A stretch of 18,725 nt of DNA from DATEEW01 sp035273665. GTDB lineage: Bacteria > Pseudomonadota > Gammaproteobacteria > Burkholderiales > SG8-39. The stretch is taken from contig DATEOW010000027.1 in assembly GCA_035273665.1 (NCBI GenBank), forward strand, positions 1 through 18,725. The letters run 5' to 3'. The notes beneath the pieces are model-generated. The model was not told the DNA's origin, did no database searches, and saw only the letters and a program-made list of their open reading frames with translations. The position numbers and the translations under genes were made by a program. Shown piece after piece: positions 1 through 7,237 of the stretch. Every line of letters starts with the position of its first letter. Positions within the stretch are counted from its first letter, which is position 1.

Positions 1-114
1 TTCAGGGGCTCGGGGTTGTAAACCCTTGCAACACAGCCGACTTGTAGCCTTTGAGTTTGGGCCGTTTCCACTCACCCTGAACGGGTTTTTAACGGCCACT
101 CGCCCGCCATCATT

Positions 115-1995
115 TTGCAAATCTGTTTCAATCGACGGTCCCTCTCCTTCAGCCGGCTTCTCGCAGGGATGCTCGCCGCCCTCGTGGCAGCGCCGGCCGC
201 GCACGCGCAGTTGGGCGCCTTTGTCGTCACCGATGACACTCAACGCTATGAGCTCGTGCGCGATGTCGAGTACATCGAGGACCGTACCTGGACGATGGAC
301 TTGCATGAAGCAATGGCGCCCGAGAACGAGGCGCGCTACATCCCCGCCAACGCGCAAGGCGACATCAATTTCAGTTTTTCCCAATCCGCCTATTGGTTGC
401 GCTTCAAGGTCGTCGCGGCAACCGAGAGCCCGCAGGATTGGCTATTGGAGATTCGCTTCCCACCGCTTGACCGCGTCGAAGTCTATGTCCCGGACGAATG
501 GGGCAATCACAATCTTCATGTGCTGGGAGACCGGCAGGCCTTCGGCGAACGTCTTTACCGCCACCGCAATCTCGTTCTGCCTTTCAAACTCCAGAACGGC
601 GCAATTCAGACCATCTACATGCGTGTGACGACCGATGGGACGGTCACACTCCCGATGACGCTTTGGGATCCCATGGCGTTCGCGCAACAAGACGAACTCG
701 CATTGAGTTGGCTCATGCTTTATCTCGGCATGATCTGCGCGCTCGCGATCTATAACCTCGTGCTCTACTTGTCTACAAAAGAGCGCATGTACTTCACCTA
801 CGCGAGCTTCGCCGCTGCAATGGGGCTGGCGCAAGCCTCCTATGCCGGCGTGGGCTTTCAATATCTCTGGCCGGAGTTTCCCGCTTGGGCGCATTTTTCG
901 CCCGCTTTGACCTTCGTGCTCGTGGGCGTTCTGGGTTGCGCCTTCACGCGCGACTTTCTCAACACGCGTCAGATGCCCCGCTTTGATCGCATCATCGTCG
1001 GTCTCATGTGCGCTTTCGCCTTAGGGACCTTCTGCACGCTGTTCTTTTCGTACTACGTCGGCATCTATGTCAGCTCGACGGTCGCATTGCTGGCGGGCAT
1101 CGTTGCAATCGCAATCGGCATCCATGGTTTGCGCAAGGGGATGCCTGGCGCACGCTACTTCCTCATTGCCTGGAGTCTTTTAGCGGTCGGCGTGGTCTTG
1201 TTCTGCTCCCGCACGATCGGGTTGTTGCCCTCCAACTTTCTCACCACCTACGCTTTGCAGATCGGGTCGGCGTTTGAAATGATGCTGCTCGCATTGGCTC
1301 TTGCGAATCGGATCAACAGTCTGCGACGGGAAAAAGAAGCGGCGCAGGAGGACGCCCTTCGCACACAGACCGAGATGCTCGCCGTGCTTCACCGTAAGGA
1401 GCATGAGCTCGAAGCGAGCATCGAACATCGCACGCGGGAGTTGGAGGTCGTAAATAAACAATTGCGCGATAACGAAAGTTATTTGCAGGACCTCGCCCAC
1501 CACGATTCGCTGACTGGCTTAGCAAATCGAGTTTTACTCTATGAGCGAATCGGCCATGCACTCGCCAACCGCCGCCGCGACGGCGGGATGCTTGCGATTT
1601 TGCTCATCGACATGGATCACTTCAAGCCGGTAAACGATCGTTACGGCCACGCGGTGGGCGACCATCTATTGGTTGCCATCGCCAAACGCTTCGAGGCAGT
1701 CGTGCGTGAGAGCGATACCGTAGCGCGATTGGGCGGTGACGAGTTTGTGGTGTTACTCGAGTCGGTGGCGGATTCGGAATCGGTCGAGCAGGTGGTTACA
1801 AAGCTTCGCGCCGAAGCGGCTCGCGTTTTCACTGTCAGCGAATTGAATTTACATGTATCGGCGAGCATCGGTATTGCGCTCTATCCGCATCACGGTGCCG
1901 ATGCTCAAACCCTGCTTGCGCGCGCCGATGCCGGCATGTACGGCGTGAAGCGTCGAAAACCGATCGCGCTGGAAGCGTTTCCCGCGGATCCCTGA
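115..1995 (+). CDS. Membrane-bound diguanylate cyclase (7TM-DISM receptor + GGDEF)
   Basis: Predicted to make cyclic-di-GMP from two GTP at the inner membrane in response to a periplasmic or membrane signal. The 626-residue protein starts with a signal peptide (Arg-rich start, hydrophobic LLAGMLAALVAA, cleavage near AHA-Q). A periplasmic 7TMR-DISMED2-like beta domain (about 35-175), seven membrane helices (about 190-400, 7TMR-DISM_7TM type), a charged coiled coil (about 400-455) and a GGDEF domain (about 460-615) follow. The active-site GGDEF is intact at residues 540-544. An inhibitory I-site RxxD (RESD, 531-534) lies exactly five residues before it, so product feedback inhibition is likely. 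There is no EAL or HD-GYP domain. The start is a TTG; no upstream in-frame ATG exists, and the internal ATG at 169 would cut the signal peptide. No clear ribosome binding site is visible. Its 3' end faces the DUF3617 gene with only 3 bp between stops. Confidence 0.93.
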   Translation: MQICFNRRSLSFSRLLAGMLAALVAAPAAHAQLGAFVVTDDTQRYELVRDVEYIEDRTWTMDLHEAMAPENEARYIPANAQGDINFSFSQSAYWLRFKVVAATESPQDWLLEIRFPPLDRVEVYVPDEWGNHNLHVLGDRQAFGERLYRHRNLVLPFKLQNGAIQTIYMRVTTDGTVTLPMTLWDPMAFAQQDELALSWLMLYLGMICALAIYNLVLYLSTKERMYFTYASFAAAMGLAQASYAGVGFQYLWPEFPAWAHFSPALTFVLVGVLGCAFTRDFLNTRQMPRFDRIIVGLMCAFALGTFCTLFFSYYVGIYVSSTVALLAGIVAIAIGIHGLRKGMPGARYFLIAWSLLAVGVVLFCSRTIGLLPSNFLTTYALQIGSAFEMMLLALALANRINSLRREKEAAQEDALRTQTEMLAVLHRKEHELEASIEHRTRELEVVNKQLRDNESYLQDLAHHDSLTGLANRVLLYERIGHALANRRRDGGMLAILLIDMDHFKPVNDRYGHAVGDHLLVAIAKRFEAVVRESDTVARLGGDEFVVLLESVADSESVEQVVTKLRAEAARVFTVSELNLHVSASIGIALYPHHGADAQTLLARADAGMYGVKRRKPIALEAFPADP

Positions 1996-1998
1996 GGC

Positions 1999-2397
1999 TC
2001 AGCAGTCGCCAAGGCGCTTATAGTTGATCTTCATGCTGCCTTTTTGCGCGCGACCGTCTCGCTCCATGTTGTAGTCGTGTTGCAGGCTGAAATTGTCGGC
2101 GCTCATGAGATTCGTCGTCACCGTCGCCTCGTATTTTTGCGGTTTGGTACAACTCACCTTAAAACTCTGCACATTGCCTTTTTTGCTCTGATCAAAGGTT
2201 TTGCAATCGCCGCCGGGATCGCTTTTTTGCGCGAGTTGCTGAATGTCTTTGGCCATTTCGGGCTTAATGCAGACGTTCTGTTTATGCGCCATCCCCACCA
2301 TGGCGAACTCCCACAGTCCCGGACGAATAGGCGGTGCGTCCGCCCAAGCAGGTGTCGCACAGCTTGCGCCCAACAGCATGAATATCCAGCCCCGCAT
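1999..2397 (-). CDS. Secreted DUF3617 family protein
   Basis: A 132-residue exported protein of unknown function. Residues 1-19 form a signal peptide ending AWA before DAPP. The mature start shows the DUF3617 signature RPGLWEF (25-31). Four cysteines follow (43, 65, 83, 132), the last as the C-terminal residue in LGDC. This pattern is typical of the family and suggests two disulfides in the periplasm. A strong ribosome binding site (GGGGAGA) lies just upstream of the ATG. The gene is downstream of, and in the same direction as, the LysR regulator, 181 bp away. No terminator-like hairpin is obvious in that gap, so co-transcription is possible but not shown. The function of DUF3617 proteins is not established and none is assigned here. 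Confidence 0.88.
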   Translation of the reverse strand: MRGWIFMLLGASCATPAWADAPPIRPGLWEFAMVGMAHKQNVCIKPEMAKDIQQLAQKSDPGGDCKTFDQSKKGNVQSFKVSCTKPQKYEATVTTNLMSADNFSLQHDYNMERDGRAQKGSMKINYKRLGDC

Positions 2398-2578
2398 AAA
2401 CTTCTCCCCTGATCGAGATGCGGCAGCCTATGCGGTATTGCGCCACGCTGCAATCGGCCGTCAGGCGTAATGCCGTTCAAGGCCGAATCACTTTTTTCGC
2501 CGCACGCCATCGTTTTCTGAGCACGATCGGCAAAGGCTTCGACTGCAATGCCATGACAAGAGAAGCCGCCGCGAATGC

Positions 2579-3517
2579 TCAGCTATGTCCGTTGGAGCTG
2601 GATGGCGTCGCGCCGCCCTGCATGAGCTCGGCCAACGTTTGCCGGAGCCATATTTGAGCGCTGTTGCGATGCGTACGCTCATGCCATACGGCCGCGATGG
2701 TGAGATGTGGAATATCAAAAGGGAGATCGAGCACATGCAAACGCATGTTGTAATTTCGCGCCAGGCGCTCGGGCAACACACCGATCATGTCCGAGCGGGC
2801 CACCAACTCCGGAACCAGCAAGAAGTGCGGCACCGACAAACGAACATTACGCTTTAAGCCCATCGATGCGAGTGCTTCATCAATTTGCGCGGCGCCGCCG
2901 AAGGTGCGGCCTCGCCGCGTGACGAGTACATGATCGAGCGCGCAAAAATCTTCCACGCTCATGCTGCGCTTCAGCTTTGGATGCTCACGACGGATGACGA
3001 CCACGAATCGTTCCGCATAGAGCGGCCGGGAACGTACCGCGCCGGGCGCTTGAGCCACGTTAATGATGGCGAGATCTACATCGCCGCTTTCCAACTGTTT
3101 ACCGATCGCCGCGTACTCTGAAGGTTGCACCTCGAGCCGCGTATGCGGCGCATGCTTTTCCAAGTAGTCGACGAGCTGGGGCAGGATGGCGAACTCGACA
3201 TAATCGGATGCGGCTATGGTGAATTTCATCCGAGCGCTGCTGGGGTCGAAAGCTTCGTTCTGTTCGACGATGCGGCTGATTTCGTCGAGAACCTGTTTGA
3301 CCGGCACCGCAAGATCTTCGGCTTTCGAAGTCGGCAACATCCCCCCGGCGGTTCGAAGCAGGAGCGGGTCGCCGAACACCTGCCGAAGACGCGAGAGCGA
3401 TGCGCTCATCGCCGATTGCGACAACCCCAGCCGCGCGGCAGCTCGGGTCACATTGCGTTCGGACAGCAGCGCATCCAACGCCACCAGCAAGTTCAGGTCG
3501 ATGTTTCGGATATCCAT
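2579..3517 (-). CDS. LysR-type transcriptional regulator (NodD/LeuO-like class)
   Basis: DNA-binding transcription regulator of 312 residues. The N-terminal winged helix-turn-helix starts with MDIRNIDLNLLVALDALL and continues ERNVTRAAARLGLSQSAMSASLSRLR, the classic LTTR signature. A linker helix and a PBP2-type effector-binding domain (about 90-300) follow, of the kind seen in NodD/LinR/PcpR-like regulators. I chose the ATG at 3517 because family members normally begin M-D/N-L/I-R right before the DLNLL motif. Open reading continues upstream to a GTG at 3598 and an ATG at 3544, but neither has a convincing ribosome binding site. No divergently transcribed metabolic target gene is next to it: the next plus-strand element is the putative sRNA and then the cobalamin adenosyltransferase. 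Effector and target are unknown. Confidence 0.9.
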   Translation of the reverse strand: MDIRNIDLNLLVALDALLSERNVTRAAARLGLSQSAMSASLSRLRQVFGDPLLLRTAGGMLPTSKAEDLAVPVKQVLDEISRIVEQNEAFDPSSARMKFTIAASDYVEFAILPQLVDYLEKHAPHTRLEVQPSEYAAIGKQLESGDVDLAIINVAQAPGAVRSRPLYAERFVVVIRREHPKLKRSMSVEDFCALDHVLVTRRGRTFGGAAQIDEALASMGLKRNVRLSVPHFLLVPELVARSDMIGVLPERLARNYNMRLHVLDLPFDIPHLTIAAVWHERTHRNSAQIWLRQTLAELMQGGATPSSSNGHS

Positions 3518-3546
3518 TAAGGCGATACCATAACGTATTGCCATTG

Positions 3547-3557
3547 ATTTTAAAAAT
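3547..3557. promoter_or_regulatory. AT-rich palindrome upstream of the LysR gene
   Basis: ATTTT-A-AAAAT is a perfect odd-centred palindrome about 30 bp upstream of the chosen LysR start, in otherwise GC-rich DNA. LysR regulators usually bind AT-rich dyads of the T-N11-A type near their own start, so this could be an autoregulatory site. The evidence is symmetry and position only. Confidence 0.25.
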
Positions 3558-3738
3558 TCCGATGCGACGGCCGTTTCCTTTTGCTGAGCCGAGTGCACTC
3601 GGATTGGAGTATCTTACTGAAATGGAAGCGTTATCGCCGTGGTCTCGTATCCGATACCTCAGGCAACGCTAAGCTTTCCACCACCGGTTCATAGGTTCGT
3701 TTATTTATTCGTTCGATAATTGTCATTCACCGCATTTG

Positions 3739-3768
3739 TTGGACTGATACATCGCCCTTGCCTACACT
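3739..3768 (+). promoter_or_regulatory. Possible promoter of the hairpin RNA
   Basis: TTGGAC (3739-3744) and TACACT (3763-3768) are separated by 18 bp and would start transcription near 3774-3776, just before the first hairpin. Matches to the sigma-70 consensus are moderate (3/6 and 4/6), so this is tentative. A stress-sigma promoter is equally possible. Confidence 0.3.
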
Positions 3769-3773
3769 TCGAA

Positions 3774-3921
3774 CCGTAGTGGCTCAATTGTTTCGCAATT
3801 GAGCACGCAGACGGTTCCGGGGCATAGCCCGAAAGCGTCTGTCCCACAGGTTTCTCCTCCTCTCCTGTGGACCCTCGGGGCGGCAATCCCTCCTCCTCAG
3901 CCGTCCCGAGGTTCTTTTTTT
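3774..3921 (+). ncRNA. Putative trans-acting sRNA with two anti-Shine-Dalgarno loops
   Basis: Four hairpins follow one another with almost no gaps. H1 is a 9-bp perfect stem GCTCAATTG (3782-3790) with CAATTGAGC (3796-3804). H2 has an outer stem CAGACG (3808-3813) with CGTCTG (3836-3841) and an inner GGGC-ATA-GCCC. H3 has CCACAGG (3844-3850) with CCTGTGG (3864-3870), and its 13-nt loop holds CTCCTCCT. H4 has a 12-bp stem (3873-3884 with 3900-3911, one G-U), and its 15-nt loop holds CCCTCCTCCT. H4 is followed directly by TTCTTTTTTT, which makes H4 a rho-independent terminator and fixes the strand as plus. No credible protein overlaps it. C-rich loops that mimic the 16S anti-SD are known in alphaproteobacterial cuckoo/CcsR-type RNAs, and C-rich loops occur in Xanthomonas sX13; membership in either family is not claimed. 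A role in blocking ribosome binding sites is inference. The 5' end is estimated. Confidence 0.72.
3873..3921 (+). terminator. Rho-independent terminator of the hairpin RNA
   Basis: A continuous 12-bp stem (CCTCGGGGCGGC with GCCGTCCCGAGG) is followed at once by TTCTTTTTTT. The loop is unusually long for a terminator and carries the CCUCCU motif, so the hairpin appears to serve both termination and target pairing. Confidence 0.8.
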
Positions 3922-3991
3922 CCTCATCTGCACCGAAACTTCGCGCGTATATGGGTCTTCGCCGCACATCAGAAGCCTAAAAACTGCGTGC

Positions 3992-3997
3992 TATAGT
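3992..3997 (+). promoter_or_regulatory. -10 box for the adenosyltransferase-sigma operon
   Basis: TATAGT (5/6 match to TATAAT) ends 10 bp before the ATG at 4008. A start about 7 nt downstream would leave a leader of only a few nucleotides, so the mRNA would be nearly leaderless. No ribosome binding site is visible before the ATG, which fits. A good -35 is not seen. GAAACTT at 3935-3941 resembles an ECF -35 element but lacks a convincing partner. Confidence 0.4.
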
Positions 3998-4007
3998 CGC
4001 CGCGCTC

Positions 4008-4553
4008 ATGGGATACCGCTTGTCCACCATCACCACTCGTACCGGAGATTCCGGCGAAACCGGACTAGGGGATGGCACACGTCTATCAAAAGATCATCCA
4101 CGTATTGTTGCGCTCGGGGATCTCGATGAACTCAATAGCTGCCTTGGAGTTCTTGCTAGCGAGGACTTACATTCAGACATGCAGTCCGCTTTGATTCAAA
4201 TCCAAAACGATCTTTTCGATCTCGGCGGCGAGATCAGCATACCGGGGCATCGAATGCTCCAGGACTCGCAGGTCGAAACCTTGGAAAGTTGGATCACCCG
4301 CGATAACGCCGCATTGCCGCCCTTGACGGAATTCATCCTGCCCGGGGGAAGCAAAGCCGCTGCGTACGCCCATCTCGCCCGCACGATTTGCCGCCGAGCC
4401 GAACGCTCAATCGTCCATCTGGGCCGCACGGAGGCAGTGAGCGCCACGGCGCGGATTTACTTGAATCGGCTCTCCGATCTACTTTTTATCTGGAGCCGAG
4501 TCATCAACCGCCAGGCCGGGGTGAGCGATCGGCTTTGGAAACGCCGACCATGA
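4008..4553 (+). CDS. Cob(I)yrinic acid a,c-diamide adenosyltransferase, PduO type
   Basis: Transfers the 5'-deoxyadenosyl group from ATP to reduced corrinoid, the last activation step to adenosylcobalamin, in the cytoplasm. The 181 residues are full length for the PduO/MMAB family and carry its motifs: the ATP-binding N-terminus TTRTGDSGETGLGDG (about 8-22), the DLDELNSCLG segment, FILPGG, the basic helix RTICRRAER, and near the C-terminus NRLSDLLF. The start matches the usual MGYRLS beginning of proteobacterial homologues. No cobalamin riboswitch or other corrinoid gene is nearby. The stop overlaps the start of the ECF sigma gene (ATGA), which indicates translational coupling. Pairing of a B12 enzyme with an ECF sigma/anti-sigma module is unusual. 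Confidence 0.94.
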   Translation: MGYRLSTITTRTGDSGETGLGDGTRLSKDHPRIVALGDLDELNSCLGVLASEDLHSDMQSALIQIQNDLFDLGGEISIPGHRMLQDSQVETLESWITRDNAALPPLTEFILPGGSKAAAYAHLARTICRRAERSIVHLGRTEAVSATARIYLNRLSDLLFIWSRVINRQAGVSDRLWKRRP

Positions 4554-5125
4554 CCCCCACCCAAAATGACGAGCTGAAGGACTTGCTGTCCGCTTGCGCC
4601 CGGCGTGACCAAATTGCCTTTGGACGGCTTTACGAGCGGACATCGGGAAAACTGTTTGGCGTCGCGCTCCGTATATTGAAAAGAGAGGACTGGGCCGAAG
4701 AGGTTTTGCAGGACTGCTACGTCAGCATTTGGTCGCATGCCGCCACCTATACCGTGGGTCTGTCGGCACCGATGACCTGGATGACAAGCATCGTGCGGAA
4801 TCGTTGTCTGGATTGGCTACGGCGGCCCCGCGCAGAGGTGGTATTGGAAAGCGCCGATCCGGACGGCGAAGATCCGCTCGACGCCATGGCGAGTAGCGCA
4901 CCGGGGCCGCTCGAACTATTGGCGCAATCGAATCATGCACGCGCGATCGCCGATTGCCTGCGCGCACTGGAAGGCAATCCCCGCCAGGCGATCATGCTCG
5001 CTTTTTTTGAAGGCTTAACGCACGCGGAATTAGCGGCGCATTTGCGTCAGCCGCTTGGCACTGTCAAGACCTGGGTGCGTCGAGGTCTGGAACGTTTGAA
5101 AAGCTGCCTTGAACCGGCCCATTGA
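4550..5125 (+). CDS. ECF-type RNA polymerase sigma factor
   Basis: An alternative sigma factor of 191 residues. Region 2 (about 25-95) contains the core-binding EEVLQDCYVSIW helix and TWMTSIVRNRCLDWLRR. An acidic linker follows (about 100-125). Region 4 (about 133-186) has GLTHAELAAHLRQPLGTVKTWVRRGLERLK, the -35 recognition helix-turn-helix. The ATG at 4550 overlaps the previous stop by 4 nt. Longer upstream reading in this frame only overlaps the adenosyltransferase and is not real. The cognate anti-sigma gene starts 19 bp downstream, which places this in the group of ECFs controlled by RskA-like membrane anti-sigmas. What it transcribes is unknown. Confidence 0.95.
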   Translation: MTPTQNDELKDLLSACARRDQIAFGRLYERTSGKLFGVALRILKREDWAEEVLQDCYVSIWSHAATYTVGLSAPMTWMTSIVRNRCLDWLRRPRAEVVLESADPDGEDPLDAMASSAPGPLELLAQSNHARAIADCLRALEGNPRQAIMLAFFEGLTHAELAAHLRQPLGTVKTWVRRGLERLKSCLEPAH

Positions 5126-5144
5126 TCAGCCATAGAAGGAAACG

Positions 5145-5891
5145 ATGCAATACCGCAATAAACCTGCCCTGCAAGAGAAGTTAGCGGCCGAGTACGTGCT
5201 CGGCACGCTGCGGGGCGGTGCGCGTCTGCGCTTCCAAGCGTGGATGCGGGAAGACGCTGTGTTGCGACGGCGCGTCAGTGAATGGGAAACTCGCCTCAAT
5301 CCGATGACGGAAGCGGTTGTCGAAGTCCAGCCGCATAAGCGGGTATGGAAAGCGATTGAAGCGCGCCTAAACTCGAACACTCAAGCCAAGCCAAGCTTCT
5401 GGTCGAGCCTGAATTTTTGGCGCAATTGGGGTTTGCTGATGAGCGGCTTTGCGAGCGCGCTTTGCATCACGCTCGCCGTCCGGCCGGACATGATCAATCT
5501 GATGGACGCCGACCTTGTCGCAAAGAGTATGCAACCCTCATACATCGCAGTCCTGCACGCGACAGGACCGAATGAGGAAGAGCTGATGTTCTTGGCTTAT
5601 GCGGCGCGCAAGTCCGATCAATTGTGGGTTAAGCGAATGGCGCTAGAAGAAGAAGCGACCGCCCACAGCTATGAGCTCTGGGGCATGCCTGCCAAGGCGG
5701 GCGACGCGCCCACTTCTCTAGGCGTCATCCCAGCGGGACAAAAAGGGACGATGCAGCTTGCTGCTGTCGCGGATCAGTCGCTCGCGCAATTCCCGCAGCT
5801 GGCAATCAGCATCGAACCGGCCGGCGGCTCAAAGACCGGCGTGCCGACAGGGCCGGTTATCGCAAAGGGCGATTGCTTCAAATTTTGGTAG
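5145..5891 (+). CDS. Anti-sigma factor, RskA family
   Basis: An inner-membrane regulator of 248 residues that should hold the preceding ECF sigma inactive. The cytoplasmic N-terminus (1-75) has the family pattern AAEYVLGTLRGGARLRFQAW, a conserved SEWETRLNP, and VWKAIEARL, but no zinc-binding HxxxCxxC motif. One membrane segment lies at about 94-112. The periplasmic C-terminal RskA domain ends in ISIEPAGGSKTGVPTGPVIAKG, a very typical family ending. A good ribosome binding site (AGAAGGAAAC) precedes the ATG. Release of the sigma probably needs regulated proteolysis, as in other RskA systems, but no protease gene is adjacent. The signal is unknown. Confidence 0.93.
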   Translation: MQYRNKPALQEKLAAEYVLGTLRGGARLRFQAWMREDAVLRRRVSEWETRLNPMTEAVVEVQPHKRVWKAIEARLNSNTQAKPSFWSSLNFWRNWGLLMSGFASALCITLAVRPDMINLMDADLVAKSMQPSYIAVLHATGPNEEELMFLAYAARKSDQLWVKRMALEEEATAHSYELWGMPAKAGDAPTSLGVIPAGQKGTMQLAAVADQSLAQFPQLAISIEPAGGSKTGVPTGPVIAKGDCFKFW

Positions 5892-5919
5892 AGGCTTCTG
5901 AGCGCTGCGGCGCAAGGCG

Positions 5920-5925
5920 TACAAT
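5920..5925 (+). promoter_or_regulatory. -10 box giving a leaderless DUF1232 transcript
   Basis: TACAAT (5/6 match) sits 6 bp before the GTG at 5932. Transcription would begin at or beside the start codon itself, and no ribosome binding site is present. A weak TTCTGA lies 18 bp upstream. The TACAAT is framed by GGCG/GCGCC. Confidence 0.4.
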
Positions 5926-5931
5926 GCGCCG

Positions 5932-6315
5932 GTGCTGCAGCGATTTTTCTCCGCCCTTCGCCGACTCAAACGCGAAACGCTCACCCTGTATTACGCCGCG
6001 CGGGATCGGCGCACACCCTGGTACGCCAAGCTTGTTGTCGGTTTGATCGTTGCTTATGCGCTTTCGCCGATCGATCTGGTACCGGACTTCATTCCGATAC
6101 TCGGTTATGTGGATGAAATCATCCTGCTTCCCATAGCAATCTGGTTCGCATTGCGCCTGCTTCCTGCGCCTGTTGTCGTCGACGCACGCGCGCAAGCCAC
6201 AACGCTCACGGCTAAAAAACAGCGCGTTGTTTGGGGCGCTTTCTTAGTCATTGCGATCTGGATTGCGCTCGCCACGGGTTGCGGCTTGTTGCTGTATGAA
6301 AGTTTCAACGAATGA
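5932..6315 (+). CDS. YkvA/DUF1232 family membrane protein
   Basis: A small membrane protein of 127 residues and unknown function. The DUF1232 core is clear: PWYAKLVVGLIVAYALSPID, then LVPDFIPILGYVDEIILLPIAIWFALRLLP (about 25-80), with the family hallmark SPIDLVPDFIP-LGY-D. An additional C-terminal membrane helix follows a polar stretch (about 101-122). The start is a GTG at 5932. The nearby ATG at 5924 is out of frame. The gene follows the anti-sigma gene by 40 bp and seems to have its own -10 box. Its stop is 8 bp before the transporter start, so those two are probably co-transcribed. Confidence 0.87.
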   Translation: MLQRFFSALRRLKRETLTLYYAARDRRTPWYAKLVVGLIVAYALSPIDLVPDFIPILGYVDEIILLPIAIWFALRLLPAPVVVDARAQATTLTAKKQRVVWGAFLVIAIWIALATGCGLLLYESFNE

Positions 6316-6322
6316 AGACCGA

Positions 6323-7222
6323 ATGAATCGCGATCATCTCAAGCGCTTCGCGTGGCTGTCGGTTGCCGCCGCGCTCATCACCATCGTCCTGAAAGGCTGG
6401 GCGTGGTGGCTCACGGGGTCGGTCGGCCTCTTGTCGGATGCGATGGAATCTTTCGTCAATCTCGCCGCAGCCGTGCTGGCATTGGCGATGTTGTCCCTCG
6501 CCGCCCGTCCCCCGGATGAAGAACACGCCTTCGGTTATGGTAAAGCGGAGTACTTCTCCAGCGGCGTCGAAGGTTTACTGATCTTTGTCGCTGCAATCTT
6601 CATCGGCTATGCGGCGGTACAGCGCCTTCTCGCTCCACAACCTATCCAGCAGGTGGGCATCGGCATCGCCGTCTCGGTCGTAGCTTCGCTGGTGAACCTC
6701 ACCGTCGCACGAATCCTGCATCGCGCGGCAAGCACGCATCGCTCTGTCGCGCTGGAGGCGGATGCACAACATCTGATGACCGATGTATGGACCTCCGCCG
6801 GAGTGATCGTCGGCGTCGCCGGGGTCGCGTGGACAGGATGGTGGCAACTTGACCCGCTCATCGCGCTCGCGGTTGCCGCGCATATCCTTTGGATCGCCAC
6901 ACAACTCCTGCGGCGCACCGTTGCCGGTTTACTGGACCGCGCCATGCCGATCGAGGAAAGACAAAAGATCCTGGAAGTATTGGATAGCTACGATGCCGCG
7001 GGCGTCAGGCATCACGCCTTATTGACCCGCGAGGCAGCGGGGCGTAGCTTCATCAATGTTCATATCCTCGTGCCGGGGGAATGGAGCGTGCAACGCGGTC
7101 ACGACATGCTCGAAGAGATCGAAGCACGTATTCGCGCGGCCATTCCACATGCCTGTGTGTTCACGCATCTCGAACCCATCGGCGACCCGGCGTCTTATGA
7201 GGATATTCAACTCGATCGTTGA
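6323..7222 (+). CDS. Cation diffusion facilitator transporter (FieF/MMT1-like)
   Basis: A divalent metal/proton antiporter of the inner membrane, 299 residues with about six helices and a cytoplasmic C-terminal domain. Family motifs: LLSDAMESFVNLAA in helix 2 (Asp39), HAFGYGKAEYFSS after helix 2 (68-80), and EADAQHLMTD in helix 5, giving the HxxxD metal site (His150, Asp154). The C-terminal fold (about 205-285) contains RSFINVHILVPGEWSVQRGHDMLEEIE, a typical CDF cytoplasmic ferredoxin-like domain. I chose the ATG at 6323; an earlier in-frame ATG at 6296 overlaps the DUF1232 end and has no ribosome binding site. Substrate (Zn, Fe, Cd, Co or Mn) cannot be told from sequence alone. There is no metal-sensing regulator beside it. 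Confidence 0.92.
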   Translation: MNRDHLKRFAWLSVAAALITIVLKGWAWWLTGSVGLLSDAMESFVNLAAAVLALAMLSLAARPPDEEHAFGYGKAEYFSSGVEGLLIFVAAIFIGYAAVQRLLAPQPIQQVGIGIAVSVVASLVNLTVARILHRAASTHRSVALEADAQHLMTDVWTSAGVIVGVAGVAWTGWWQLDPLIALAVAAHILWIATQLLRRTVAGLLDRAMPIEERQKILEVLDSYDAAGVRHHALLTREAAGRSFINVHILVPGEWSVQRGHDMLEEIEARIRAAIPHACVFTHLEPIGDPASYEDIQLDR

Positions 7223-7237
7223 TTCGCCGACTTGAGT

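Noticed and set aside
13..25. GGGTT-GTA-AACCC dyad at the window start
   Set aside because: A 5-bp dyad is expected by chance at this length and has no clear promoter or terminator context.
26..628. 200-residue plus-strand open frame overlapping the diguanylate cyclase
   Set aside because: Its product is Ser/Pro/Arg-rich without domain features; the overlapping cyclase frame has full domain support.
3774..3921. Csr/Rsm-type sRNA on the minus strand
   Set aside because: The minus strand would show GAGGAGGAG loops, which resemble CsrA sites, but it has no U-tract terminator at its 3' end; the plus strand does.
3701..3996. Open frames on both strands across the hairpin region (for example 3701-3967 minus and 3799-3996 plus)
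   Set aside because: Their translations are low-complexity or charged with no domain or ribosome binding site, and they run through near-perfect hairpins and a terminator. An RNA gene explains the sequence better.
3922..4007. Cobalamin riboswitch before the adenosyltransferase
   Set aside because: The leader is too short once the sRNA terminator and the -10 box are placed, and no B12-box sequence is seen.
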